Shown: positions 52,877 to 61,861 of the stretch, one piece after another
How positions within the stretch are numbered: the first letter of the stretch is position 1
Layout: each line of letters opens with the position of its first letter
NCBI RefSeq assembly: GCF_015351475.1
Contig: NZ_JADKPR010000017.1
Span: 53,026-117,025 of the forward strand
Length of the DNA: 64,000 bases
Origin: Flavobacterium sp. HJJ
GTDB taxonomy: Bacteria > Bacteroidota > Bacteroidia > Flavobacteriales > Flavobacteriaceae
Direction: 5' to 3'
Position numbers and translations under genes: made by a program
The notes under the pieces: model-generated
The model's input: the letters and a program-made list of their open reading frames with translations, nothing else
Database searches by the model: none
What the model was told of the DNA's origin: nothing

Positions 52877-53635
52877 ATGAAAATCATACTTTCCCCAGCC
52901 AAATCGCTAAACTTCGAACAGGAATTACCAACTACGCAGCATACATCATCATCTTTTCTAAAAGAATCCAGACAGGTTCATAAAGTTTTGAAACAGCAAT
53001 CCCCGAAAAACTTATCGGAATTGATGTCGATTTCAGATAAACTGGCTGATTTGAACTGGAAACGCAATCAGGACTGGAAAACTCCTTTTACACCTGAGAA
53101 TGCACGCCCGGCAGTTTATGCCTTTGACGGCGATGTGTATACAGGATTGGATGCTTACACAATTCCCTCTGAAAAACTGGATTTGCTTCAAGACCGATTG
53201 CGAATATTATCGGGTTTGTATGGGTATTTAAAACCTTTGGATTTGATTCAGCCGTACCGATTGGAGATGGGAACAAAATTACCTATTGGCGAAAGCAAAA
53301 ATTTATACGAGTTTTGGAAAAAGACCATTACCGATTCCCTGAACAAAGAACTTAAAAAAGGGGAGTTGTTTATCAATTTGGCGAGTAATGAATATTTCTC
53401 AGCTGTTGATGTGAAAGCATTGAAAGTGCCCGTTATCACTCCCGAATTCAAGGATTACAAAGACGGAAAACTGAAAATAATCAGTTTTTTTGCTAAGAAG
53501 GCGAGGGGATTGATGGTTCGTTATATTTTGGATACCAATGCCGAAACTATTGACGATTTAAAAGGATTCAATTACGAAGGCTACCAGTTTGACGCTAATT
53601 TATCCAAAGAGAATAATTTGGTTTTTACACGTTAG
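52877..53635 (+). CDS. yaaA: peroxide stress protein YaaA
   Basis: 252 aa, normal for UPF0246. MKIILSPAKSLNFEQELP, FDGDVYTGLDAYT, LRILSGLYGYLKPLDLIQPYRLEMGTKL, FINLASNEYFSAVDVK and SFFAKKARGLMVRYI are the family blocks. YaaA limits free iron and DNA damage during hydrogen peroxide stress. Confidence 0.95.
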   Translation: MKIILSPAKSLNFEQELPTTQHTSSSFLKESRQVHKVLKQQSPKNLSELMSISDKLADLNWKRNQDWKTPFTPENARPAVYAFDGDVYTGLDAYTIPSEKLDLLQDRLRILSGLYGYLKPLDLIQPYRLEMGTKLPIGESKNLYEFWKKTITDSLNKELKKGELFINLASNEYFSAVDVKALKVPVITPEFKDYKDGKLKIISFFAKKARGLMVRYILDTNAETIDDLKGFNYEGYQFDANLSKENNLVFTR

Positions 53636-53700
53636 ATTACAGGTTTCAGAAGGCAGAATTTAGAAAGAACTTCATATTATCTACTAATTCTACATTGTTT

Positions 53701-53976
53701 TTAATCGTTTTTAGTAAATTTTCGTTCTCCTGTGATGTCGTAAGTTTTCAAATGTTCTCCTTTATGATTATAGATAGAACATTCAAATTCAGGTTTACTT
53801 TTTATTAAGTTAAAGACAAAACTTTCAGCATCGTAAAAATTGTCAAATAGTTGATAAACTTCTTTGTCGTTCTGACCTTTTGAGAATATTGTTAAGTCTT
53901 TTTTAAAAACGTGGCCTGTAGCATATTCAGCAATAAGAATAGAACATTTATTTTCTTCTAAGATTGGTGCTTTCAT
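53701..53976 (-). CDS. small cytoplasmic protein of unknown function
   Basis: 91 aa without signal peptide or membrane span. The pattern EENKCSILIAEYATGHVFKKDLTIF...YQLFDNFYDAESFVFNLIKSKPEFECSIYNHKGEHLKTY looks like a compact alpha/beta domain with a central helix. I recognise no family, and it stands alone between A+T-rich gaps. Confidence 0.65.
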   Translation of the reverse strand: MKAPILEENKCSILIAEYATGHVFKKDLTIFSKGQNDKEVYQLFDNFYDAESFVFNLIKSKPEFECSIYNHKGEHLKTYDITGERKFTKND

Positions 53977-54101
53977 TCGTTTCTTGTCTTTCTGTTGAAG
54001 TATTACTGTTAATTCTTGCTTTGCTAAATCTCTCGACTTCGAAAAGCGTTTTCACCTATTAAGAATGATTTCTCTTAAGAAACTCTCCGTAGTGAGGTAC
54101 A

Positions 54102-55445
54102 TTATTTTTCTGTCTCCAATGTGTTCATGTATGATTTTAGTCTGTAACTATATTTACTTGGGTCTGTTCCAAGTGTTTTAAATTCCCGCTTAATGAGTTC
54201 AATTAATAGTTCCCTAACTGGTTTGCCCTCCATTTTTGTACACTTTGCTTTTACCCACCAAAGATAGGGTGAACTAGGATACTTTTTTAAAGCCTCATTC
54301 AGCTCTGTATCATCTGATTTTATTATGTCAGTCCTAATGGTAAAATAGCTTACAGCAAATCTTTCATCATCAAATTCAGTCCACCCTAATTTGTCAATTT
54401 CAGGCTTTACTTGCCCTTCAGCAGTCGCTTGTAAATATGCATAAATGTTTAAAATATCTTTATCTTTTGTCTTTTTGGCTAAATCAAGTAACTCATTACC
54501 TCTTTTTGAATAAAATTCATTTTCGGATAATAGACCGTTTACAAAACAAATTCTTAAAAGGTCAGAGGTGAGTTCTCCAAACTCGGGAAGTGGTTTATTG
54601 TTAAGTATTATATTGCTGTCGGTAAGCAGTTTCTTAATATCTTCATTTTTCCCGCTTTCCTCAAGTTTTTTTATTTGTAAATAGGCTTTTATAATTTTAA
54701 GATCGTTATTTTCTTTATCTAATTTTGTTTCGGCTAATTTTGTGTCTTCGTTTAGAAAGTATTCCTGTGAACCTTTGTTCCACCAATCAAATTCCCAATT
54801 TTTGTCTAAAAACAGTAATGGATAAAAACTTGAAAATTTGCCTTTTTCAATTTCCGTTTTTAAGTCATTTCTTGTTTTAACTTGGTTTGTTTTACCATAA
54901 ATGGTATAAATAGCTTTGTCAATTGCAGTATGGTTTTGAGGATGATTTGCTTTTTGCCAATTTGTAATTGATAAGTCTATTTTGTCAATGTTTAAGTAAC
55001 AATCAGCTAACCAGACAAAAGTTCTTATGTCTTTAGGTTCTTTTAAGGAATAAGTTTCGTAAAGTTTTGACGCCTCCAAATATTTTCCGCTTCTATGAAG
55101 TTCAATGGCGTATTCAAGAATGAAATTTTGATCAAGCGGATTTTTTAAATAGACCTGTTCATGAAGTAAAAGAGATTTGTCTGGGTCAATTTGATAAAGT
55201 ATTCTTCCAGTTAAATATTTTTTATACTCATTGTCTGCGCTTTTAATCAAATTTTCAGTGCAGACATTGAGATCATTTTCTACTATACAAGTACTGAATT
55301 TTGATATTTCATCATGAAAATCGTTTTTAGTTTTTTCAATTTGCTCTCTATTTGAGACCAAAGTCTGTCCGAAACAGATACTTGTAAATGATAAAAAAGC
55401 TGTAAAAATAATTATAGGTTTCTTCGTTATGTTGTTAGTTGTCAA
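54102..55445 (-). CDS. secreted TPR-like protein of unknown function
   Basis: 447 aa. A long N-terminus with a signal peptide (PIIIFTAFLSFTSICFGQ) precedes TPR-like helices: NFILEYAIELHRSGKYLEASKLYETYSLKEPKDIRTFVWLADCYLNIDKIDLSITNWQKA. The C-terminal half has no clear repeats (DERFAVSYFTIRTDIIKSDDTELNEALKKYPSSPYLWWVKAK). Probably periplasmic; function unknown. Confidence 0.78.
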   Translation of the reverse strand: MTTNNITKKPIIIFTAFLSFTSICFGQTLVSNREQIEKTKNDFHDEISKFSTCIVENDLNVCTENLIKSADNEYKKYLTGRILYQIDPDKSLLLHEQVYLKNPLDQNFILEYAIELHRSGKYLEASKLYETYSLKEPKDIRTFVWLADCYLNIDKIDLSITNWQKANHPQNHTAIDKAIYTIYGKTNQVKTRNDLKTEIEKGKFSSFYPLLFLDKNWEFDWWNKGSQEYFLNEDTKLAETKLDKENNDLKIIKAYLQIKKLEESGKNEDIKKLLTDSNIILNNKPLPEFGELTSDLLRICFVNGLLSENEFYSKRGNELLDLAKKTKDKDILNIYAYLQATAEGQVKPEIDKLGWTEFDDERFAVSYFTIRTDIIKSDDTELNEALKKYPSSPYLWWVKAKCTKMEGKPVRELLIELIKREFKTLGTDPSKYSYRLKSYMNTLETEK

Positions 55446-55759
55446 TTGTTTGCTGGTGTAATTTGTTTGTATATCTGATAAAATTAAATCAATCCACCCA
55501 AATTAGGTTAGCTTGATCAGTTAAATGGTTTTAATTACTATTTTCAAATATAAAGAAATAATAACTGTAAACTTATAAGGAAGAATTTGTTTGTTGTGAT
55601 AAGTTTTATTTTTTTAAGAAATAGGAGTTCAAAGAAAATTATGAGTAGTTTGTCAATGACAAACTTTACAGATATTTGTTGCAGAAATATTTAATCTTTT
55701 AGGAATAAAGGGAGTGCAATGGTTGGGATAATTGTAAAAAAGCAAAAATGTTTCCCTCT

Positions 55760-55828
55760 AACCCCTATAGCATTAAAAATCCTTGTGTGCCGGGGTTTGG
55801 CATACAAGATTGCAACGGATAGCGGGAA
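55760..55828. repeat. flavobacterial hairpin repeat with GGATAGCGGGAA flank
   Basis: CTTGTGTGCC (55782-55791) pairs with GGCATACAAG (55799-55808), one G-T wobble. The flanks ACCCCTATAGCATTAAAAATC and TTGCAACGGATAGCGGGAA match a pattern I associate with dispersed Flavobacterium intergenic repeats. The element at 7131-7217 has a comparable layout. Confidence 0.75.
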
Positions 55829-55870
55829 GAATGTTGATAAAACACCAACTGTTCTGCTCCTAAAAAAAAG

Positions 55871-55915
55871 AAAACTCCAAATTTCACTAAATTAATCAGT
55901 GAGATTCGGAGTTTT
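55871..55915 (-). terminator. intrinsic terminator of the efflux operon
   Basis: AAAACTCC and GGAGTTTT close an imperfect stem (inner TCACT/AGTGA) 20 bp after the emrB stop codon on the minus strand, with A/T runs on both sides. Confidence 0.85.
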
Positions 55916-55934
55916 TTAAATCTGAAATCTAGAA

Positions 55935-57524
55935 TTAATGCATAGCCTCTGAAGGATCTATTTTATTTTTTCCTTTTTTGACCAAAAGGATAATTGGGAT
56001 ACAGAATAAAAACATGATTCCCAGATAAAGGAAAATATCCATGTATGATAAAACAGTGCTTTGTTTCATTACTGAAAATTCGAGCACTTTATAGGCTTTG
56101 TCCAAGGCTTCGTTGCTGGAAAATCCTTTGGACATAAAATTTCTTTGTAAACCAAGGATACGCTGCTGCACCTGATAGTTAGCGGGGTCCAAATGCGTAA
56201 GTAAATTTACTCGGTGTTCCTGACTCCAGCGGGTGATAAATGTGGTGATGATGGCAATACCAAATGAGCCTCCCAATTGACGCATCATTCCTGTAAAAGC
56301 GGCTCCTTCTCCAATATGTTTTCCTTTCAGGGTCGATAATGAAAGAGTGGTTATTGGTACAAATAATAATCCCAGTCCGATTCCTCTCAAAATCAATGGC
56401 CAGTATAAATGTTCTACTCCAGTGTCGGGAGTCATATTACAGTACATCATGAAACAAAAGAAGAAAAAGATTAAAAATCCTACTGCTACCATATAAGTCT
56501 GCGGTACTCCTTTTTGAATTAAATTACCAATAATCGGCATCATAAATGCTGTGGTTATAGAACCCGGAATTAACAATAATCCCGCATCGGTAGCTGTCCA
56601 GCCTAAGATTGACTGCGTATAAATTGGTATAATCAGCGTTGAACCATATAACCCAAAACCAAGAATAAAACACATTACGGTTCCTATTCTCAGGTTTCCG
56701 TCTTTTAAAACACTTAAGTTTACAATTGGATGCTTATAAGTGAGCTCTCTCCATATGAAAAGTATTAACCCCATAATGGTTACTACACTTAAGGTTGTAA
56801 TTAAAGAGTCATTAAACCAATCGTCCTGTTGTCCGTGTTCTAAAACAAATTGTAAAGAGCCGATGAAAGCGGCTAATAATACAATTCCCCACCAATCGAC
56901 CTGATTTGCTTTTAGTTTTTCGCCGTATTTTGGACTTCTTACGAAAGAAATTGCCAAAACGGTTGCGATAATTCCCAACGGAATATTGATGTAAAAAATG
57001 TAAGGCCAAGAATAATGGTCAACCAAATAACCTCCCAATGGCGGACCGAGTGTTGGTCCGACAATTACGCCCATTCCGTAAATAGCCTGAGCCATTCCGC
57101 GTTTTGCAATTGGGTAACTCTCGGTGATGATTGTTTGTGCCGTTACCAATAAGGCTCCTCCTCCCATACCTTGTACGAATCGAAAGGCTACTAATTCCCA
57201 AATGTTTGTTGCATTTCCACAGAGGAAAGAACACACTGTAAAAAGTATAATCGAAGCTACAAAGTAATTACGTCTTCCGAATTGCTGCGACAACCAGCTG
57301 GTCATTGGGATTACAATAACATTTGCAATAGCATATGCGGTAATTACCCAAGCCACATCTGTAAGGGTTGCACCAAGACTTCCCCGCATGTCGGTAAGCG
57401 CTACGTTTACGATAGTCGTATCAACGATTTCCAACAGTGCACAAAGTACCGCCGTAATCGTGATAATGACGCGTCTAAATCCGTATTCTACTAAATCGTC
57501 GTCTGCTGCTTGTACTTTTGTCAT
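55935..57524 (-). CDS. DHA2 family MFS multidrug efflux permease (EmrB/QacA type)
   Basis: 529 aa with about fourteen hydrophobic segments. ALTDMRGSLGATLTDVAWVITAYAIANVIVIPMTSWLSQQFGRR and GGALLVTAQTIITESYPIAKRGMAQAIYGMGVIVGPTLGPPLGGYLVDHYSW (motif C region) mark EmrB/QacA. It exports hydrophobic toxins through the EmrA-like adaptor and TolC-like channel encoded just upstream. Confidence 0.95.
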   Translation of the reverse strand: MTKVQAADDDLVEYGFRRVIITITAVLCALLEIVDTTIVNVALTDMRGSLGATLTDVAWVITAYAIANVIVIPMTSWLSQQFGRRNYFVASIILFTVCSFLCGNATNIWELVAFRFVQGMGGGALLVTAQTIITESYPIAKRGMAQAIYGMGVIVGPTLGPPLGGYLVDHYSWPYIFYINIPLGIIATVLAISFVRSPKYGEKLKANQVDWWGIVLLAAFIGSLQFVLEHGQQDDWFNDSLITTLSVVTIMGLILFIWRELTYKHPIVNLSVLKDGNLRIGTVMCFILGFGLYGSTLIIPIYTQSILGWTATDAGLLLIPGSITTAFMMPIIGNLIQKGVPQTYMVAVGFLIFFFFCFMMYCNMTPDTGVEHLYWPLILRGIGLGLLFVPITTLSLSTLKGKHIGEGAAFTGMMRQLGGSFGIAIITTFITRWSQEHRVNLLTHLDPANYQVQQRILGLQRNFMSKGFSSNEALDKAYKVLEFSVMKQSTVLSYMDIFLYLGIMFLFCIPIILLVKKGKNKIDPSEAMH

Positions 57525-57585
57525 TTATATGAATTATAAAATTGGATATTTTGACTTTTTTTAGATTGTTAGACTTTTAGAGTAT

Positions 57586-57660
57586 TGGATTATTAGACTT
57601 TTCAGTTAGAAAGTATGGAATTATCCAACAATCTAAGTCATCTAAAAGTCTAATAATCCA
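57586..57660. repeat. 17-bp inverted repeat in the emrA-emrB gap
   Basis: TGGATTATTAGACTTTT (57586-57602) and AAAAGTCTAATAATCCA (57644-57660) are exact complements. Flanking TTAGATTGTTAGACTTTTAG and AACAATCTAAG extend the pairing imperfectly. It lies inside the operon, 153 bp between emrA and emrB. Confidence 0.85.
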
Positions 57661-57677
57661 TGCAGTCTAAAAAAGTC

Positions 57678-58757
57678 TTATTTCAAATGAACATCAACAT
57701 CAGCATTCATGCCCGGACGTAATAATTTTACTTTTTCAGGATCATTTGATGCATCTAAGTTGATTTTTACCGGTAATCTTTGAATTGTTTTTACAAAGTT
57801 TCCTGTAGCATTATCAGGCGGTAACAAAGAGAAACGAGAACCTGTAGCAGGAGAAAATGAAGTTAAAGTAGCTTGGAAATCATAATCAGGATACGCATCT
57901 ACTTTTATCGTTACTTTCTGCCCAACAACCATTTTGTTTAGCTGTGTTTCTTTAAAATTAGCTACAACCCAAGCTTCATTGTTATTGATAATATAAAATA
58001 AAGACTGTCCGGCTTGTACCAATTGTCCTGGCTGGATATCAATTTTTGAAACCTGACCGTCAATTGCAGCAGTTACTACAGTGTAAGTTAAATTTAACTG
58101 AGCTGCTTCCAATAATGCTTTTGCTTTTTTAATATTAGCGGCAGCTACAAGTGTCTGTTTGTCAGAAACTCTTGATTTTGCTTCAATAGCCGATTTTTGA
58201 TAAGAACTTGCTTTTTGCTGCTGTTCCAAAATACGTACTTGGCTTTCTGCTTCTTGCTTTGCAGCTAGAGCCTGTTCGTATTGCTGTTTAGTGATCGAAT
58301 GCGTTTTGTATAAATTTTCATAACGTACATAATCACTGTTTGCTCTTCCTAATCTAATTTTTGCAGTCTCAATATTTCCTCCTGCAGATTGTATATTGGC
58401 ATTCGAAACAGCAACATTTGCTAATGCGCTTCCAATTTCTTCCTTGGCAGATTCAAAACTGCTTTCAGAACCGATATAGGCAGCATTGGCTTCTTCAATT
58501 TTCAATTGGTAATCTCTTTTGTCAATGGTAAATAAGGTATCTCCCTTTTTTACATAATCATTGTCTTTTACATACACTTTGCTGATATAACCAGAAACCC
58601 TTGGAATTATTGGGTTCATGTTTTTCTCTATCTGAGCATCATCCGTTTCTTCATGTGATTGAGAATGAATGTATTTTACTATTCCATAAGTTCCTCCTCC
58701 TAGGATTAAAACCAATAGGATTATAATGAATTTGGTGTTTGTTTTTTTCTTTTCCAT
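57678..58757 (-). CDS. HlyD family efflux adaptor (EmrA-like)
   Basis: 359 aa. One N-terminal span (FIIILLVLILGGGTYGIVKYI, about 10-30), then ETDDAQIEKNMNPIIPRVSGYISKVYVKDNDYVKKGDTLFTID (lipoyl half), an Ala-rich coiled-coil hairpin (about 80-200), and ATYTVVTAAIDGQVSKIDIQPGQLVQAGQSLFYII-type second half. It bridges the EmrB-like permease to the outer-membrane channel. Confidence 0.95.
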   Translation of the reverse strand: MEKKKTNTKFIIILLVLILGGGTYGIVKYIHSQSHEETDDAQIEKNMNPIIPRVSGYISKVYVKDNDYVKKGDTLFTIDKRDYQLKIEEANAAYIGSESSFESAKEEIGSALANVAVSNANIQSAGGNIETAKIRLGRANSDYVRYENLYKTHSITKQQYEQALAAKQEAESQVRILEQQQKASSYQKSAIEAKSRVSDKQTLVAAANIKKAKALLEAAQLNLTYTVVTAAIDGQVSKIDIQPGQLVQAGQSLFYIINNNEAWVVANFKETQLNKMVVGQKVTIKVDAYPDYDFQATLTSFSPATGSRFSLLPPDNATGNFVKTIQRLPVKINLDASNDPEKVKLLRPGMNADVDVHLK

Positions 58758-58771
58758 GATATTGGTGGTCG

Positions 58772-60097
58772 TTATATTTTTGAAAGATTGAAGGTTTGTG
58801 ATAGCTGTCCTGTTGTTGATAGTAATTCGTAATATCTTTGAATAACATCTACTTTGGAAATAGTTTCGCTGATTTTTGATCTAAGCTGTTCTACATCGGC
58901 ATCCAGTAAATCATTGGTATCTGCAAGTCCATTTTCGTTTTTATCTTTTACAATACGATAATTTTCGGCAGACTGTTCAACAGCTTGGGTTAAAACAATA
59001 CTTTGCTTTACAGCCAGATCATAATTGGTAATTGCCTGCTGTACCTGCACGCGAATATTATCTTTTAATAACTCTTCAGAATTTTGAACTTCAAGATTTT
59101 TGCTTTTTGCAATTTTTACCTCAGTACCGTTTTTTAGAATACCACTAAGATCATATGAAACACCAACACCTAAAAACATGGCATTTTGGACCGTCAAGAT
59201 GTGCTGTATGTTTAGAGCAGCATATCCGCCGGTCAAAGCAACAGTTGGATAATAGTTGGACTGAGCCATTTTTAAGTTGTTTTGAGAGGCTTTCTCCTGG
59301 AATTTTAATGCTTCCAAATCTTTACGGTTTTCAAGTGCCGGTTTCTCGTCAGTAGGAATTTCATCCTTTGGGAAATTAATCAGATCACTTTCATTAACTA
59401 CTAATTTTGTTCCTGCTGGTAATTTCAATATAGTAACAAGGTAGTAATTGAATATCGTTTCGTTATTGATTGCTTCATCAAGAGAAAGCTGAAGTTTAGA
59501 AACCTGAAGCTGTGCTTTTAATAAATCATTACGAGGTATAATTCCATTTTTTTCCAAAGCAATAAAATCAGTAACGCGCTGCTGTGCACTTTTTTGATTT
59601 TCTTTTATTAATTCAATGGTTCTTTGCGATTTGTACAAATTGGCATAATAGTTTATTACCCTCATTGCCACATCTTCTTTTGTTTTAGAAGCCATTGCAT
59701 TTTCTGCCTGGAATAAATTGTCCTGAAGCTTAATTTCATTTTGAATTTTAAATCCAGAAAATATTGGAACTTTTAAGCTCGCTTGACCTATAGCTATATG
59801 ACCTGGGGCAGGCATTCCTGCACCTGAGTCTCCCAGACTAATATTGGAACTTATTGTTGGTTCATTCAAACCAAGAAATTGTCCAGAAATTGTTAAATCA
59901 GGATACTGATTATTTTTTGCCGATTGTAATTCGTGTTTTTTGGTGTCTACTTTGGTGTTCGCCAATGAAACTTCATTACTTTTTGTCCAAGCCAATTGTA
60001 TTGCTTCTTCCAGCTTTAAATTGGTCTTCTCTTGGGCAGATAAGGATGAAATTCCAACGAAGAAACCTCCAAAAAGTATTAAATAGCTAATTTTCAT
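58772..60097 (-). CDS. TolC family outer membrane efflux protein
   Basis: 441 aa with a signal peptide (MKISYLILFGGFFVGISSLSAQ). Two OEP halves: KLEEAIQLAWTKSNEVSLANTKVDTKKHELQSAKNNQYPDLTISGQF and RKDLEALKFQEKASQNNLKMAQSNYYPTVALTGGYA, both with long helices. It forms the trimeric exit channel. It overlaps tetR by 11 bp and leads emrA by 14 bp. Confidence 0.94.
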   Translation of the reverse strand: MKISYLILFGGFFVGISSLSAQEKTNLKLEEAIQLAWTKSNEVSLANTKVDTKKHELQSAKNNQYPDLTISGQFLGLNEPTISSNISLGDSGAGMPAPGHIAIGQASLKVPIFSGFKIQNEIKLQDNLFQAENAMASKTKEDVAMRVINYYANLYKSQRTIELIKENQKSAQQRVTDFIALEKNGIIPRNDLLKAQLQVSKLQLSLDEAINNETIFNYYLVTILKLPAGTKLVVNESDLINFPKDEIPTDEKPALENRKDLEALKFQEKASQNNLKMAQSNYYPTVALTGGYAALNIQHILTVQNAMFLGVGVSYDLSGILKNGTEVKIAKSKNLEVQNSEELLKDNIRVQVQQAITNYDLAVKQSIVLTQAVEQSAENYRIVKDKNENGLADTNDLLDADVEQLRSKISETISKVDVIQRYYELLSTTGQLSQTFNLSKI

Positions 60098-60713
60098 GTG
60101 TTAAGAAGGCTTTAATAGTTTGTTGAATGTGCATTGTTAAAGTTGTTTTTATATAGGTATTGTATTTTTCTTCGGTGTCTAATTGAAAAAGTTCCTGATA
60201 AAAAGGCCTATTCAGATGAAAATGAAAATAGGTGCCAAGTATCGTTGTAGTAAGGAGCGGTGTAACAATATCTTTTCTGAAAACTCCTTCCTTTTGGCCA
60301 TCTTCAATAATGGTTTCTAATACTTTTAAATTACCCCGCTTTAAATCGGTAAAAGCCTGTAGATTTATTACCCGCTGGCTTGTTGAAAATTCAAAGTGCA
60401 TAATTTTATATATGCATCTGTTGGTATTGATTTTATCGATATAAAGTGCTACCAGTTTGTTGATTTTTTGAAGCGGGTCTAAATCTTCCAGCATTAAATT
60501 ATCCAATTGCAGTTTAATGCCTGAAGCGCGGTGCAGAATAATGGATTCTAATAATTGTTCTTTTGACCCAAAATAATAAGAAACCATAGCAATGTTAATT
60601 TTGGCTTCCTTGGCAATATCTCTTATCGAAGTACCATCAAATCCTTTTTCAGCAAAAAGATTTTCCGCTACCAGAAGAATCTGAATTTGTTTTTCGTTAA
60701 AGTCCGTTTTCAC
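60087..60713 (-). CDS. TetR family transcriptional regulator of the efflux operon
   Basis: 208 aa. The N-terminal helix-turn-helix is ILLVAENLFAEKGFDGTSIRDIAKEAKINIAMVSYYFGSKEQLLESII (about 12-60). The C-terminal ligand domain is helical and poorly conserved, as usual. It is the first gene of the operon and lies just downstream of two identical palindromes, so autorepression and control of tolC-emrA-emrB are likely. Confidence 0.93.
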   Translation of the reverse strand: MKTDFNEKQIQILLVAENLFAEKGFDGTSIRDIAKEAKINIAMVSYYFGSKEQLLESIILHRASGIKLQLDNLMLEDLDPLQKINKLVALYIDKINTNRCIYKIMHFEFSTSQRVINLQAFTDLKRGNLKVLETIIEDGQKEGVFRKDIVTPLLTTTILGTYFHFHLNRPFYQELFQLDTEEKYNTYIKTTLTMHIQQTIKAFLTHEN

Positions 60714-60739
60714 TGTTCCATTTTAAATTCTGTACAAAA

Positions 60740-60772
60740 TTAAACACTTGTTTAAATTAAACACTTGTTTAA
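60740..60772. promoter_or_regulatory. tandem TetR operators
   Basis: TTAAACACTTGTTTAA occurs twice (60740-60755 and 60757-60772), each with 7-bp perfect arms around CT. The centres are 17 bp apart, about one and a half helical turns. The first copy overlaps a minus-strand -7 box (TAATTTTG, 60742-60735), 22 bp before the tetR ATG. Confidence 0.75.
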
Positions 60773-60777
60773 TTTTG
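60748..60777 (+). promoter_or_regulatory. plus-strand promoter overlapping the TetR operators
   Basis: TTG (60748-60750), 19 bases, then TAATTTTG (60770-60777): a full match to TTG-N17-23-TAnnTTTG pointing to DUF4494. It is overlapped by both operators, so the same TetR protein could control it. Confidence 0.4.
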
Positions 60778-60918
60778 CTTTAACTTTATTTTAACATTTT
60801 TGAATTAAAAATTTAATTGTATTTAAAATTACATAAATTAGTTTTAAATTGTATGGATTGATGTTTAATTTATTGATTATCAATGAATAAATAAATTGTG
60901 AATATCTATTTTTGCGAA

Positions 60919-60952
60919 TTGAGCGTTTTTTTTTGTTTAAAATCTATCTTTG
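60919..60952 (+). promoter_or_regulatory. promoter of the DUF4494 gene
   Basis: TTG (60919-60921), 23 bases, then TATCTTTG (60945-60952), 19 bp before the ATG. A second perfect -7 box, TATTTTTG, is at 60906-60913. Confidence 0.55.
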
Positions 60953-60971
60953 GCATCCTTAAAAAAAATAT

Positions 60972-61538
60972 ATGAGCACAATTTGGTATGAATGCAAAGT
61001 TAAGTACAGAAAAACAGATGAAACTGGAGGACAAAAGGTTACAACAGAACCTTATTTGGTAGATGCTTTATCTTATACAGAAGCAGAGAGCAGAATCACC
61101 GAAGAGATGTCCGCTTATATTAGTGAAGAATTTAAAATCACCAATATAAAAATGGCCAATTATGCGGAGATTCATCCTTTTGAAAATACGGACCGCTGGT
61201 TTAAAACCAGAGTTTCATTAATGGCTTATGATGAAGAAAGCGGTAAAGAAAGAAAATCAAATATGTATTTACTGATACAGGCCAATGATGTAAAAGAAGC
61301 TTTTGATAATACGGTTCATGTGATGAAGACGACTATGGGCGAATATTCCATTCCTGCTATTTCTGAGTCTCCAATTATGGATGTATTTCCATATTTTTCG
61401 GGAGAAGATGGTGAATTGGAGGAATTGGAAAAATTTAATGCCCGCAAAAACTCTAAACCCGAAATAATAAAAGAAACTGATTTTGAAGATCCTATGGAAT
61501 TTGAAACGGTTTTGGAGGAAGGTGAGCAGGAAGCTTAA
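60972..61538 (+). CDS. DUF4494 domain-containing protein
   Basis: 188 aa. MSTIWYECKVKYRKTDETGGQKVTTEPYLVDALSYTEAESRITEEM is the conserved start of this Bacteroidota family, followed by HPFENTDRWFKTRVSLMAYDEESGKERKSNMYLLIQANDVKEAFDNTVHVMKTTMGEY. The C-terminus is acidic. No function is known. Cytoplasmic, no signal peptide. Confidence 0.9.
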   Translation: MSTIWYECKVKYRKTDETGGQKVTTEPYLVDALSYTEAESRITEEMSAYISEEFKITNIKMANYAEIHPFENTDRWFKTRVSLMAYDEESGKERKSNMYLLIQANDVKEAFDNTVHVMKTTMGEYSIPAISESPIMDVFPYFSGEDGELEELEKFNARKNSKPEIIKETDFEDPMEFETVLEEGEQEA

Positions 61539-61561
61539 AAAAACAGCAGCTGTATACATAA

Positions 61562-61606
61562 AAAAGGATTTTTTCGGTGCTGGTTATGCATTGAAAAAAT
61601 CCTTTT
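61562..61606 (+). terminator. intrinsic terminator of the DUF4494 gene
   Basis: AAAAGGATTTTTTC and GAAAAAATCCTTTT form a perfect 14-bp stem, 24 bp after the stop codon. Confidence 0.9.
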
Positions 61607-61861
61607 ATTTTTTTGATCTAAATTTCATTATTTATCACCAAAATGGGTAATCATAGATTTTTTTATAGCTGAAATTAATTACTGAATTATTTTATTTCTT
61701 TCAAATATTGGCTAAAATTAGACTTCTGTTAATGAGTTAAGTATTGTTAAATTTTGATTTTTTTACCGCTTTAACCATTTTGATATTTTTTCTTTTGTCA
61801 GACTATCCTATATTTATAAAAAAAATGCGAGAGTGATGTTGTATTAACTTAAGGAAGGATA

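Larger units (their letters stand above)
55446..55934. other. 489-bp non-coding stretch with one palindrome, one repeat and one terminator
   Basis: I see no gene here; all frames are short. AGTTTGTCA-A-TGACAAACT (55647-55665) is a perfect dyad with 9-bp arms. The flavobacterial hairpin repeat (55760-55828) and the efflux-operon terminator (55871-55915) follow. Confidence 0.8.
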
